Positions 39,406 through 52,334 of a stretch of DNA of 64,000 nt are shown here, one piece after another. Source of the stretch: Takifugu bimaculatus (taxonomy: Eukaryota > Chordata > Actinopteri > Tetraodontiformes > Tetraodontidae); NCBI GenBank assembly GCA_004026145.2, contig CP034995.1:7600387-7664386 (forward strand), written 5' to 3'. Position 1 is the first letter of the stretch. Each line of letters begins with the position of its first letter. The notes under the pieces were generated by a model. It searched no databases, was not told the DNA's origin, and saw only the letters and a list, made by a program, of their open reading frames with translations. The translations under genes were made by a program, and so were the position numbers.

Positions 39406-42400
39406 CATCCAGGCCGGAATAATTTTAAGCACAACGGGAGGGAAACATGCGACAGGAACCTGACGAGCAACGTAATGTTTAAAACGTGCACATTAGCGCT
39501 GCGTCAATTACCCATTAATAACAAAAGTTTGGTGTAAAGTAAGAACTTTAGTACATGAACAAGAGTGTGGACCCGTTTGTCATTTACAAACGGCTGTACG
39601 AGGGTCCGCAGGTTGCAGTCTTACTCCTGGCCGCTAGGTGCCGCCAGATTTCACACCCTTGACCTGAGAATAACCCCGCCTTCCTCTGAGAACCATTGTT
39701 TTTATCCAAGCCTGCGTTTCCAGAGGAGTTTTAGCTTCCTTTCATGTTTTCTGTAAAGCGCCTCACAGAAGGCGAATCTGAATTTGACCCCGTGTATTTT
39801 TCACGCCCCGCCAGGGTCAATTACATCCGGACGGTTATCTGTCATGAGCCCACACAGCGCGGTGTAGCTGCAGCAGCGGCGGCGGCGGCATCTGTGCTGC
39901 GGATTCCCTTCCATCCTGTTGCCTAGCGATGGCTGGGCTCTGGCCGGACCCCGGCGCTCTGTGTGCTGTACTGGCAGTATAAATGGTATTGTGAGGAAGC
40001 GGCGAGGGCTGTACATCCTCACATGAATGGGAGCGTGGGGGAGTTTCCACTTCTGTTGGCAAGGTTCCTTTGAGCGCCTGTTTGTTCAGCGCCATTCGTG
40101 TTGTGTAAGCTCTGAATGGTCAAGGACTCCAACCGGGTTTTACTGCAGCGGAATATTTCTTTTGGAAAAGAATCTTTCTGAGGCACAAAACACCACAGCA
40201 GAAACGGAGCATTCAAGGCTCTTAATCTATGGGTATACAACTCACCAGTGGCAAGATGTAAATTTGCTATTTGGTCGGAGCTTCTCATGCAAGAAAGTCG
40301 CGAAATGTTTTTGCGCTTTAGTAAAAGTAGGAGGTTGAATAGTTGCAAGGGCTTTATTCAAATATTGAATTGGGTCCCCCTGCGTGTGTGTCGCAGTGTC
40401 ATTCCAGCTTGTTGCTACAGTAGCCAAACTAAAATTGTAGCGTTTTCGCAGTTTTTAAGTCGAGTCGATGCAGCCGAGTCAATTTTGTCCACTGGCGGCC
40501 ACCGTAGGATCGCTGACGAAAAAACCCCTAATTCAAGTCAAAATGTTTTTTAATTTTTATTGTAGAGCTTTTTTTCCCCAAATTGTATTTTCTCTTAACA
40601 GTGACACCTGGTGGCCAAGGGTCGGTACAGCAGTCATGCAAGCCTGAGATAGAGACACTGGCACAGCTTTATATTGATAAATTTATAGAATTATCGTCCG
40701 CAACATAAACAATAATTCACTTACAAAGCAGTGAAAGTGGACAAATGGCCATCAGATATTGCCATGGGCCGTGGAGACATGAGCCATTTCCGGGCCTAAA
40801 TCTGGAGAGATGCTGTGAAGTACATCCGAGTACATAGAAAAGCACATTTTGTGTGTGTGTATGAAGAGATAGCATCAAATCTAAATGCAAATATCCCGAG
40901 GAGAAGCTCCAGAGGGCACCCGCTGTGGAGACACTGATGAATCTCCACACTTAGTCCCTTAATGAACTTGAATTTAGGAAGTGATGAATCATCTCATTAC
41001 TGGATGCTGCTGCTCGTCCATCTACCTTACACTTACGGGCCTGCGACGCGCTTCACTCCCGCTCCATGAATGACGTTCCGTGCACTCGGGCCAAGCCTCT
41101 GATGTACCTGTGAGGTGGCGCTGCCTCAAATATGATGGCCCAGGAAGCGCAGGAGAGGGTTAGGTGTGGAGATAAGAGCAGGAGGAGGACGGCTCCCACA
41201 CTGCGCTCCATATCTCCCCATCTCTTTGTTCCCTAATCCTGGCCTGCAGCATCCCGCTTCCTCTCATTGCCAACACGTTCTCAAAGGGCCGCAGCATTAG
41301 GAGTGCGAGCATTCCTCCGCTCTGCTTAATCCTATTTTGTGCCTTTGTTGTAGCCTGAGAACTGATAAAGAAGCACTTAATCACCGTAACCTGCTGTCGG
41401 TGGATGGCGAAGGCGGCTCCAGCGCGGCATCTTGCTCGGATCCCCGGATCCCCGCCTCCTTCTGGGAGCCCACGTTGATGCCTGTCATTAATCTTGACCG
41501 CGGCCCTTTGAGAGAACACTCGTATTCGCCACTATGAGGTCAGCATGTTCCCTCCACTCCTCCCCTGTGGCTGAAAAAGTCCATTTTGTGACAAGTCTGA
41601 CCTTTATTCCTCCTTTCAGGACACAGCTCCTCAAATTCTCACCCAAATGCCAAGTTGTCACAGGCAAAATTGGCAATTTGAGCAAATTCCCGAGACTTGA
41701 TCACAGCTGAGCGGCGCTCCGGATCACATCTGGGGTTCCATAACGCGATGTGACAGTGGCGATCTTCGGGGCGTCCTCATATTTGCCTCCATCCCTGAAT
41801 ATGAGGTGAGGGTCACGAGGAGGATAAGATCAGTTGACTCCGAGTTAGTCACATTCATCTGAATCCCTCAAACGAAATGCCGAGTTTACCCGACACGTTG
41901 GCCCGAATCACAGAAAATAAAGTAAAATCACGTCTAGAAAAATTCCCTTTGATCCAGGAGCACAAATGGAGCCACGTTTTCATCAAAGGAAACTCGACGC
42001 GCTTGATCAATTTTTCAAACTGTCATTTGAACTGTTGTACGACATCACCTGAGTTTTAGAAACAGGATATCCACGCCGCCTTGGTTTGACATCACTTCCT
42101 GTCGGCGGTTTCCACCTTAAGCAGTCAGTGGAGGCACCTTTGAAAGATTTAAAACCGACCTCGACTGAATCTTGTGCTCGTGTCCGACCCCAGACATGGC
42201 AGAAGTGACTTTCCCTCAGTAAAGGAAGCACGTGAGGCTGATCGGATTAAGTGTTCCGATCAGGAAATGTCGGACGAAGGTCTGGCGGTACAAGAGGCAG
42301 CGTTCTAATCAAATAACAGTTCTAATAAAAGAGGAAATATCATTTAGGTAACGTGGTTTATTCCCCCTCTGCCTCTCTCTTCATAGGCCTGTTATTACCC

Positions 42401-42534
42401 GATAACATCACTCATATTAACCAATCGCATCCATTGTTTACAGCCGTGTTGCTGAACGTTGCTAAGAGACCAAACCCAGAGGAAAAGAATCAATATTGAT
42501 CCGAATGCTGTATGTTTATTCTGTGCAGGGAGAG
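39406..42534. other. Sequence downstream of fbxw7, no gene recognised
   Basis: No exon is supported. A CTCF-like motif lies at 39628-39646. Otherwise it is ordinary unique-looking DNA. Confidence 0.5.
39628..39646 (+). promoter_or_regulatory. CTCF-like motif downstream of the fbxw7 poly(A) site
   Basis: TGGCCGCTAGGTGCCGCCA resembles the CTCF consensus TGGCCACNAGGTGGCGC with a few mismatches, about 240 bp past the gene end. Motif match only. Confidence 0.3.
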
Positions 42535-42632
42535 ATCCTTGCACGCTACAGAGGTCTTGGGTTCAATCTCAGGCCTCTGCTCGAGTTCTGTTCTCATAAC
42601 AACGTTACCCCGGCTGGGTTTTCACCTTTTTT
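42535..42632 (-). repeat. Degenerate fragment of a common teleost interspersed repeat
   Basis: The stretch around GGTCTTGGGTTCAATCTCAG, GCCTCTGCTCGAGTTCTG and GGCTGGGTTTTCACC resembles the block found in many fish genomes that runs GGTTC(G)AATCCC...GGCCTTTCTGTGTGGAGTTTGC...GTGGGTTTTC. It runs opposite to the copy at 60.8 kb. The family name is not certain to me. Confidence 0.5.
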
Positions 42633-43010
42633 GGTGGCGACTAAAGACAAAGCAGACACAGAACAGTGTGTTTTCCGGGGAGAGAAGCAGCATCAGCACC
42701 GAGTCGCCGCAGCGGATCCCATCTGGAGCGCTCCTGCGTGGGCCGAGGAGGACGCCAGCCCGGAGCTGCTGCGGAGGGCGGATACGTGCTGACTGTCCAG
42801 CACCGCCTGTCTCGCTGCGGTAACTGATGAGCACAAGGTGCGCGCTGGCGTGTGCTCCCATTTATCTGCCGAGGAGACGAGTCAGCAATTTCACCTCTGC
42901 AGCGTCGGCCTCAAGTTCTAATTATGGTGCATTTTGGCAAAGACTGACCAGGAGACGGATGTGTTTTTACAGGAAAATGCAGTTGCACTTGCTTTCGCCT
43001 GTCTAAGCAG

Positions 43011-43011
<1 letters not shown>

Positions 43012-43047
<36 letters not shown>
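43012..43047 (+). repeat. (TG)18 microsatellite
   Basis: 36 bases of uninterrupted TG. Confidence 0.95.
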
Positions 43048-43051
<4 letters not shown>

Positions 43052-44613
43052 CTGTTGTTGGTGGCTCCTGCACCCTCTGTGACACTGAGACGGAGCAGAA
43101 ACGTGACCAGCCCATCTGGAAGACGCGCCTGGTTCCAGAATTAGAACAAAGACGTGAATCTCGGCCTCCTGCGGAGTTCTGCACCTACGTGTCCCGCAGA
43201 GGGGTTTATTATCTCCGGAGCCAAAGTTGAGGTCGGTTACGCCTCCACAACACGAGACACGATGGCAGGCTTTCATCTTTTTTGTTTGTTTGAGATGCAG
43301 TCCTGGATCCAGCTCGGCATCGACTCGGATGGATTTTTCTGGCCACAAATCCATTAAAATCAGAGAAATCTGCTGAGTCAGCGCATTAACTCCATATAAG
43401 GCAGGACAAGTTTCACGACCTTTATTTTGACGAGCTGCGGCGCGCTGCTGGATGGGCGCAGTCATCCACACAGCCATACCTCGTCCGCTTTGAAAACCAG
43501 AGACAGCCAAAGAACAAGCAGTGAAATATTCCCGAGAATAGCTTCAATATCAGGACATTAATTATGCTCTCCATCTGTGCAGCAGCGATTCCCAGGAGTC
43601 TGTGCTGCTACGCTTTCATCACAAGAGCCGAATTCCACCGGGAGGAGACGTCTCCCTGCAACGGTGGGTTCGGTACCCGTCTGCAAACTCCTGTCGAGTG
43701 TGTGGGAGCAACAGTTTGATAATTATCCCATCAGAGGTCGCAGCAGCGTTGATTTAGCTGTAGAAACTAATTGAAAAAGCACATAAATGCAATTTAGAGA
43801 TGTTATTGGGGGCGATAAAGCCATTTAAACGGAGGAGGGGATGAGTTTCAGGTGAATTTCCACTCAGCGGTGAGGCTGCAGGTCCAGGAGGAGCTCTGGG
43901 AATTCTGCTGGGCGGGAAAAAAAGAGACCAAAACTCCAAACGTGTCAGGAAGATGTACTGTATAATCTGGAGCTGTGTGCTGAGAGCTTCGCAGGCCGGC
44001 AACCGGGTCGTAATTAGAGCTGGAGACCGGAGAGGCTGGATAATCAGACAGATATGATTGAGTTTTTCCTGCTAATTACGCTGCCAGTCTGGATCCGCTT
44101 CCAATGAACCAAAGCTCTCGAAATGCTCTAACATGATGATGAGCAATTAAGAGGATTTCTATAATCGAGAAACCCTCGTGCTGAATTACGTTCCAGACGG
44201 CTGCCAAAAAAAATCCCCCAAATTCAGATAACAAAATACCACAGTTACATTTGCGAGGTGACACCTTGTCGAACATCACGCCAACTCCCTGAGGTCGTAA
44301 CCAGGGTAACGGGGAGCTGCAGAATCGGTGCGGCACGGCGGCACTTTCCCAGCATTCATAGCATTTCCTGGTTCAGATCGGACGTCTGCCAGGCGTCACC
44401 GTAGTGAAGACTGTTTGCAATACGTCCTTTAGCCGTACAAATTTAACACGCTTTAACCAGAAAATGGACTTTAATCGGAATGTTACGAGGAACCGACATC
44501 CGCCATGAGCTAATAAGCTAGCAGCTAGTTGCATATTGTCTACCAACTTTTTCAGCGCTGTTTTGAGATTTAAACTGCAGTTTGAAATGACTGACAATGC
44601 AGCCAAGCCTGAT

Positions 44614-44626
44614 CGCCCTCTGGTGG
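44614..44626 (-). promoter_or_regulatory. CTCF-like motif
   Basis: CGCCCTCTGGTGG is the reverse complement of CCACCAGAGGGCG, close to the CTCF core. Similar sequences also occur in dispersed fish repeats, so the call is weak. Confidence 0.3.
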
Positions 44627-45675
44627 TGGGCTGCAGTAACAGAGCCCCTCCCTCCCCTAGATTATTGCGAAAGCGCTTGAGGAGAGTTAGTTACTGCTGA
44701 ATCTTCCAGAGACTTTACTTCAAATAATGCATTTCTGCACGAATCATCAGGTATTTAACAACTTCTGACGCCGAGGGACTAAACTGCCGTACAGAGATGA
44801 ATTATTTCATTCAGTCTTGGTGTAGCCTGGTGTGACGCCTGAAGATGTGGCAAAGATGGATGATTTACTGCTCGCTCGCTTTGAGAAGATTAACGCGTGC
44901 GGGATAATTCCTCCCTCCACACACGGGATCGCCCTTTGCAAATTGAAATCGTCGTCTTTTCCTCCCAGTCCAGAAAATATACCTCGTCGGCATCCACAGC
45001 GGCCGTTCGATAACGCCGACGACGACAGGGACGGGTGACGGATTGCACATTCTGCAAAGGCCGCTGGGAGACGCGGCCAAACCCGATATTAGTCTGAGCC
45101 AAGACCGCTTCGCCAAGGTCAGGAACAGCCCTTCACGGTCAGTTTAGCACTTCATGATGGCGGCGGTGAGACCAGGAGGCAGAGGTCAGCTGGAGAATAG
45201 ATGGGAAGAGCAGCGGAATGAGGATAAATGATCCTGACCCCAGCATTAGCCCCCACCCTGAGCATAGCGTTAGCGTCCCGACAGCGCGCTGCTACGTGGT
45301 CGGTCTGCAATGATGAAAGCTCCGTGTTGGGAAGCTCTGATGTCATTATTGGTGATTATTTTTATAAACGTTATTCCAAGAGAGGTTAATCGCATCTATA
45401 ATAGCTCTGATATTTCTGCTAATCCCTTAGAAGAACCGGTTTTATTTCTAATTGTGTTTTCTATGGCCCCACCCTAAAATATCTCACTTACTGAGCGTTA
45501 CATCAAAGGAAGCGCTGCAGCCTCCTCGCAGGATGTGTAATTAGACACTAATGAAGAAGAAGACGGCCGCCTTCGTTCCTCCACAGCGACACTAAAGGCT
45601 TGCATCACATCAATATCACCACTTTCCCTCTCAGAGGGAGTTGATCATCCAGTCGCTGGGTAAGGCTGGAAACCT

Positions 45676-45739
45676 GGGGGGGGGGGGGGGGGGGGGGTAG
45701 TCGACATCAAAGCAGCAAATGAAGAGGGGGGGGGGGGGG
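45676..45739 (+). repeat. Two poly-G runs (22 and 14 bases)
   Basis: G runs at 45676-45697 and 45726-45739 separated by 28 bases. Lengths are likely unreliable; the pair could form G-quadruplexes. Confidence 0.9.
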
Positions 45740-46889
45740 TGGTCAGGGCGAAAGGATTTTACTGATTTCAAACTAATGAGTGACCTCAACCTCAGTCCTG
45801 AACCCACCGGAGCCACCTCACGATGTCGGCCATGAATATTTAAGGCCGGCGCCGGCGTTCTCTGGTGCGTTGCAGCGACCTCGGCCGAGCTGGGATTGAT
45901 TGGAACGATCTTCAGCCGCCGGCTGCGTGAAACCACTTGCATGGCGATGTGCTCGGCGCCGCGCGGATCAAAGCGGCGAAACACGGGATGTGAAGAGCGT
46001 GTGTTGCACATGTGTGCGCCAGGCGGGACGCTTCACAGGCCGCCATCCGAGCCGGGCGCCTCCCGGCCGACGAGCCGCTTCAAACGGAATGACGGGAGGA
46101 TCGGGCGGACGTTTGTTGGCTGATGAATGCCAGAGCGGCGGAATAACGACGCTCCGGATGAGACGGCTGTGAAGAGGGATTGAAGGAATGCTCGGCAGAC
46201 CGGCATGGCTGCCAGAGCTGGAGCGGAGGCCGTTTACGCGAACAAACGGGGAGAACTTCCCCCTCTTCCCCCCCCACGACAAACGCAAGGCGAAACATCC
46301 GGCCTTTAAAATGGGATTCCCCCGCGAGGCCTGCCGCTGCTGCCAGAGAGCCGGAACAGAGCGTTGTCAGTCCTATCAGACAACAGGGGAGCGGCTGATC
46401 TGAGATCAGCTGAATTTACCGTATCAGAGGAGAACTCTGTCCCGCTTTCCCGCTGAGCTTCAGAAGCGGCTGCGCACAGGCAGCTTCCACGGAGCCAAAA
46501 CTGGAGTCAGAGGATCAGCGTAAAGAAAAGAGAGAAATCAAAACTCAGGGCCATTTGTTCTTATCAGAGAACTCTCAGGGGCCTTTTTTTAACGCTGCGC
46601 CCGTACTTTACTGCCGCTCGTCCCAAGTTTCCCCTTCAACCGAAGGGAATGATTAGAAGGCCTGCAGTGGGTGCAGAGGTTCTGATTCTGCAGTCACCCC
46701 AAACTTCAATCAGCCTTCTAATTGAAAAGTTCTAATGGGGTTCAGCCGCGGCGCTCCGGCTTGACTCCGATTAAGCGGCGGCCTCGACTCACGGCACAAA
46801 GAGGAGACGACATTTCGAAGCTCCACGCCAGCGTCCTCGGCTCCTCCGTGAGAGGCTCTGATTGCTCCCTTTAACCGAGCTCGAACAAA

Positions 46890-47045
46890 AGCACCATTAA
46901 AGGCCGATCTGATGCAAATTGGATGCGATAAAGCGGTTTGTATTTTTCATTTTCCTGAGCGTGTAATTAGTCGCAGCCCATTCAGACTGAAAGGGGGGAA
47001 AACAATGCATGCATATTGCATTAGGGAGCAGACGGCCGGGGAGGA
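46890..47045. promoter_or_regulatory. Candidate conserved non-coding element
   Basis: Contains an octamer ATGCAAAT (46912-46919), a TAATTA homeodomain core (46964-46969) and overlapping ATGCAT/GCATATTGCAT motifs (47005-47020). Such clusters are typical of developmental enhancers, but no conservation test was possible. Confidence 0.2.
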
Positions 47046-47626
47046 GCGTCGTTAATCAAAGCTCCGCAAATACAGCTCGTAAGACACCATCGCAGTTTAT
47101 TCTCAGGGAGGAAAAAAAGGGGAAAAAAGCGGAAGTGGTGCCAGTTCTCATGGATAATTCAGCAGATGCAGCATGTTGAGTCCTACATGCAGCAACAACA
47201 TGCAAAACTCTGCTGCATTATCCATGAGCAGCAGCAGCACCTTCTCATCTGCTGCTCGGTCCAACAGACACTCCACACACGAGTCCCGGTGCCATGAGAG
47301 GAGCGGGTCGGGTCGTCTCGGGGAGCACCTCCACGTTTCCCTCACCACGACGCGTGTCCGCGCCGGCTGCCTCCCTGCGGGCGGCGCGGGGCGGCAGACA
47401 ACCACTCGCCCGCATCACCTCAAATTAATTGACTGTGATTACCTGCAGCCGTCCTTCGCTGCCATGATGTCTCCTACTTCTTCCCTCACAGATCTATAAT
47501 GCAAACACCCTGCGGCGCACGCACGCCCGCACGCACGCACGCCCGCGTACCTGCTGTTATTTATTCATGTTTGCACGTGTTCTGCGCGCAGTCTCCGCCG
47601 TTGGAAAATAGACCCCGCGGGTCCTA

Positions 47627-47659
47627 ATGGAGGATGGAGGAAGAGGAGGCGAAGGCAGG
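47627..47659 (+). CDS. Putative first coding exon of an unidentified gene
   Basis: An ATG is followed by 11 codons (MEDGGRGGEGR) ending exactly at a strong donor, GTGAGT. Phase 0 matches the candidate exon at 48133. The peptide is low complexity and matches nothing I recognise. A purine-rich chance match is quite possible. Confidence 0.2.
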
Positions 47660-48132
47660 GTGAGTTTTCCTCCACTGACCGGCCAATCTGGAGCAGAGGC
47701 TGAGTGCTTCTGCACTGATCAATACCCACCTAATCCTCTTCTGTGTATCATCCCTACGTAAGCTTTGCGGAAAAAACCCATTACCGAGCACTCAACTTTG
47801 ATACATTGTTAAAAGATTATTTCACGATTCAGCTAGCGCGACTCTTTTTCTCCTTCTTTTCTTTTTTTTTTTGAACAATGAAACATCACCTTAATGTAAG
47901 AATGCCAAAAAAGGTTTGTGGTGAGAGTTTCACCTGTATCTCTCTTCAGCTCAATGATGGTGGCTCATTGTTTCTATGCTAGTCAGCATTGGGGCACTTT
48001 AATGTGCTGGAAAGTTCTGTAATTCCTGGGCTCACACATTCGGCAGTTGTTAAACTGAGGTGTTTAACCTTTATACATATATGCAGCAGATCCAGCAGCT
48101 TGTTGCCCCCCCCTTCTGACCTGCCCATTTAG

Positions 48133-48208
48133 GCTTTCAGAACCAACCACAGTCAGGTATCAGACTGGATCACCAAGCTAATGCGCAGCTCCAGCCCCAA
48201 ACCTAAAG
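48133..48208 (+). CDS. Putative internal coding exon of an unidentified gene
   Basis: A C/T-rich tract and CATTTAG acceptor are followed by 76 open bases and a donor GTAGGA. They encode AFRTNHSQVSDWITKLMRSS and then SPKPK, leaving phase 1. Codon use looks coding (mostly G/C-ending or common codons). No family is recognised and no third exon was found in the rest of the window, so the gene would have to continue beyond it or the call is wrong. Confidence 0.27.
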
Positions 48209-50278
48209 GTAGGAACTTATTTTCATGAAGCAGCAGCAGCCGCAGACACATTTTTAGCCCCAGCAGAATCTGCGTTTTAGATGTTTTTTTTTAACGTTTT
48301 TATCCAACATCGTTAAATTCCAGCCGATATCTTGAAAATACTAAAAGGGGCACGCAGCAATTTCCAACTATCATGAGTCCAAATGATCTTATTAGCATAA
48401 TTCTCACAGCTATCGAGTGTTCCGCGCTCGAGCCGATGCTGGAAGCTTTCGCCACCCATCTCCATTACGCTCGGCTTGTCAGCGGGCGAGTCGAGCAGAA
48501 CGGAGGGAGGGAGATCGGTCATGATGAGGCCGCTAACAAAGCAGAGGATGGAGAGATGTCGGCGACGCGGCGAGATGAGGCTAAACAGCCCGCCCGGCCT
48601 AAAACGGAGAGCAGCCATTCCTCACGCGCGCTGGGAAGGAAATGACAATTAGGGGGTTGTTCATCATTTCAAGTAGGCCGCCTCTGTCCAGAGCAATATC
48701 GAGCGCCGCGCTCTTCATCATTTACAAGAAAACTATGAATTAAACATGGCCGCTCGCTCGCTGGTGGTGATGGGAGCGGATTCAGAACCATTCCCGACAC
48801 TTGGTTTTATCTCTTCTTTGGGAGAAATAGCCTCACGGTGCGTTTGCATGAGCGTTTAGCGAGCAGCTGGGGAAAAAGCCGCTCCTTTTCGCTCTGTTTA
48901 CATTTCTACATCTCTGTGTTGGGATTCGTTGGGAGCGTTAAACTCCTCCGTCACGGTTCGCTGCTTCCTGTCTGCTCCTCTTCAAGGGCTGCAAACAGGA
49001 AGTGGCTTCTCCTGCCAAAACAAGAGGACGCTCCTTCCTATGAGGTCAGCGAGGAGGCTTTCAGCCCTTACAGACTTCTTCCAACTATGGAGAGCCTGTA
49101 AATGCTCATGTGGAGCATCTGTGTGCATCAGTGATTTAAACAATAACCAATAAAGAACACAGGATTTGCCTGAGCCTGGACAGGCCACCGGGCCATCCCA
49201 GGACACATGCAGAGGCAATTAAGAGTCTCAATGTGCATGTTTTCGTCTGTGGGAGGTGAAAAGGACAGTTGCTAATGCTAAAAAGGCTTCTCCAGATCAC
49301 CTCTGGGGCCAATCTATTCATTTTTCTATCCAGTTCTTGGTCAGAAAGGAACAATCTCCTAATATTTGTGTCTTCTTTTTGGTTTTTTTACACTGTCTTC
49401 TAATAAGGAATGGCTCATTAACAGTCTGAAACCAATAACATCACCTTTTATTAGAAGATGAAGAATGAAAGTACACAAATGGCTGTCATTTAGAGGATGA
49501 TCCTGCAGGCTTTCAGCTTCCGTAGCAGGATCTAAAACCCGGTCACCTTTAGGTGGGCATAAACATGTCGGCGCATTCCTCCCCTGGATTTAGCTCTGCC
49601 TGTCAGATTCCTGTCAGGTGTGGGCGAGTGGATTGTAGATCCTATAAAAACGGCTCAATAAGAGGCCGTTTTGAAGCAGACCTCCAGCTGAAACACATCT
49701 GTGCAGCGTCCTTCCTCCAGTACATAAAACAAGCCACCCACGCTGGCTCAACCTTCCCCACATGCAGCCGTTTTGCACCTGAGTGTCTGACGGGAAGTCC
49801 AGGAACTGCCGGCGGTGTAATATTGATGGTGGAGGCTGAATTACGACGGCGCTGCTGCGTCTGGACGTCTTCTCTGACGACAGCGAATCCTCGTTAATGA
49901 ACCCCGCGTGTGCGATGCAGCCAGGTGATTAAACACTCCAATCTTCTGTTTTAGTCACAGGTGTTCAGTATTGGGACACCAAAATGGGGCCTAATGGCAT
50001 CCCCAGCTAAAAGCATCAAAAGATGAACACGGGTGTGTGTTTCCATCCCTCTCTCTCTCTCTGGCTCTGGCAGCTGTATCTGTTCCTCAGGCCTCATTAT
50101 GAGCCTTTTTCCCTCCTCCTCAATCTGAGGCTCGCAGGTATTTTCTTCTGTCCACTGTCCCTGCGATTGGATCCGATTATTGACCATCAATTTCTCTCGG
50201 CAGGCTCAAATGCTGTCCTGAATGGCAGGTAATTACCAGCCTGCAGTCAGCAGCATGTGTGAGCGCACATTTGTGTGT

Positions 50279-50280
<2 letters not shown>

Positions 50281-50343
<63 letters not shown>
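50281..50343 (+). repeat. (GT)31 microsatellite
   Basis: 63 bases of uninterrupted GT, the longest microsatellite in the window. Confidence 0.95.
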
Positions 50344-50344
<1 letters not shown>

Positions 50345-52334
50345 AGTTTTACTTGGACCTCGAAAAGTTCCCAGAATCAACTACTGTGTAAGAGTAGAGC
50401 TGAGATTTCAGATGGAAACAGCAAAGCACTTAAATCTGGACACTTTGAGCTCTCTGAACATGTTTGATTTGTCCAGTTTGGGTCCATTCACTTATGTGAG
50501 TCTTTATTTTTTCATCCCGCTCTTCTCAGTAAAGTTAAAACCACCTAATGTGACAGGAAAAGATGCATTAAACATATTTCTGCGATGCCTCGGGTGCACG
50601 TTCGCCCATCGTAAGGTTTATTTTGGGGGGGAATCCTCACTGATCAGATGTTGCGGAGGGTTTGATGGCGCACTCGACCGTGTGTTTTTGTCAGTTTCGG
50701 AGTGTAAACCACAGTCTCTTTGATACTTCTGCGTTAATCAGAAGCAGACTCCGCCGCCGTCAACACAAAGAAGCTAGAACCTCTCTGAAATTCGCAACCG
50801 TTCTGCCGTTTGACCCCAACTTTAACATAAAAAGCATAAAAAACAACTTTCATGTCTTGCGTTAGAGCAGCGACACCACAGACGCTCCCCTGGGGAAGCC
50901 TACAAGGGTGGAACTTGAAAAGTATGAGCCCGCTTTGAAGCCCAGCGCCTCTTTTATCCACAGTATCACGGCTGAGACAAGCTCGCTGGTCTTTTGTGTG
51001 GCTAAGTGCTTTAATTGCCGTCTGTGTGATCTGGTCAGGCTTCTGCAGGGCTGCTACCCCTCATTTATCTCATTCGCAGCATTAACACACAATATCAGCA
51101 TCTTCAAAGTCCCGGTAGCAGCAAAATTAGCATTAGCTTCTCAATCCTTGTAGTATAGTTTTCAGTGGGCAGTGGATCGGACTGAAGATCAGTTTGGTTT
51201 CTCCGGCGCGGCACAGGCGGCTTTTCTTCTCTTCATGCTTCTGCTAGCGCACGCTCGGAGTTGTGTAACGCTCGGCAGCCTTTATTTATCCGGTGAAGGC
51301 TCTCATTTGAGGTGCAGCAGAAATGATGTGGGGATCTGGATGACGCACATGAACGCTGAAACCATGGAAAGGGTTCCCGCCGCCGCCACTTTGGGCACAA
51401 ACAGTCGCCACCGTGCCGGCGAGGGGATGGTCTGAGTCACTGAGCGGACCACATGGCTGACGTGTGCCTCGAGTTTGAGTCGAGTCTCCTCCCACGCTCC
51501 CGGTAAGCCCTTTTTAGACATGGGTGCAGAAACCGACAAGAGCTCTCCACTGATAAGTCGCTTCGACTAGAACGTTAGCGTGGGAATGCTAGCAGGACTA
51601 ACGCGGAGGGCGTGGTGGAGCGCCTGTCAGGCCGGAAACTGCTGACTGCTCCTTCCCACGCGCCCGTCGCCGAGCACAACCACCATTTACCAACAAGACG
51701 GCGTCCTTTGCACCGGCTAACCATCACGCTGACTCCCACACCCGTTGACATCGCTATTATCATCCCAAAATTACAGCATTCCTCCAGTTCCTGGCTGGCT
51801 CGACTCTCCCTCTGTCTCTGTGGATGCATCTGCACGGCCAGGCAACGTGGTCTTCATGAGAAAACAGCCAGCCTCCTGATTGATATGCACCGACTGTCCT
51901 CATGTAGGCTGCCACGACCGCCGCTGCACGGGAGGAGTTAAAACGTGAGCGGGCGCAGATGAAAAGGCTGCAGCCGACGCCATGATCCAGCCTCTGTTGG
52001 AAGACAGGACGGAGCTGCGCTAACAGACCCGCAGATGTGAGCCTGTTAATCTCATAAAAACCAGGCTAATTGATACTTCGCCGCTGCTCAAGAGCCGATT
52101 ATTTGGGGCTGGAAAGAAACAACCCTTCTTTTATGAGATCTGAGCGATTCGGTTGATTGGAGTTGGTAGGTGGAGGAGAAATCCTGGCGTCTGTTTCTGG
52201 AGCATCCGGACGTCCGTTGGCTGGGTTCATGGCGCCGCATCACCTTCAGCGTGGCTCCCAGACCAGGACCGAGCTCAACCAGGGTCTGACAGTTTACAAA
52301 TGTGACAGCAGCCGCGAGCCCTGCAGGCCAAATT

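Larger units (their letters stand above)
42633..47626. other. Intergenic-looking sequence, no gene recognised
   Basis: It contains a (TG)n tract, two G runs (45676-45697 and 45726-45739), a CTCF-like motif, and an A/T-rich POU/homeodomain-motif segment at 46890-47045. Open frames look like chance. Confidence 0.5.

Noticed and set aside
42560..42580. tRNA B-box-like GGTTCAATC
   Set aside because: No A-box or cloverleaf can be folded around it; it fits the dispersed fish repeat better.
42911..43510. 199-codon open frame on the minus strand
   Set aside because: It runs through the TG microsatellite (His-Thr repeat) and shows no domain; chance.
50071..50139. Apparent exon LYLFLRPHYEPFSLLLNLRL between CAG and GTATTT
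   Set aside because: The donor is weak, the flanking sequence is a CT microsatellite, and the peptide resembles nothing known.
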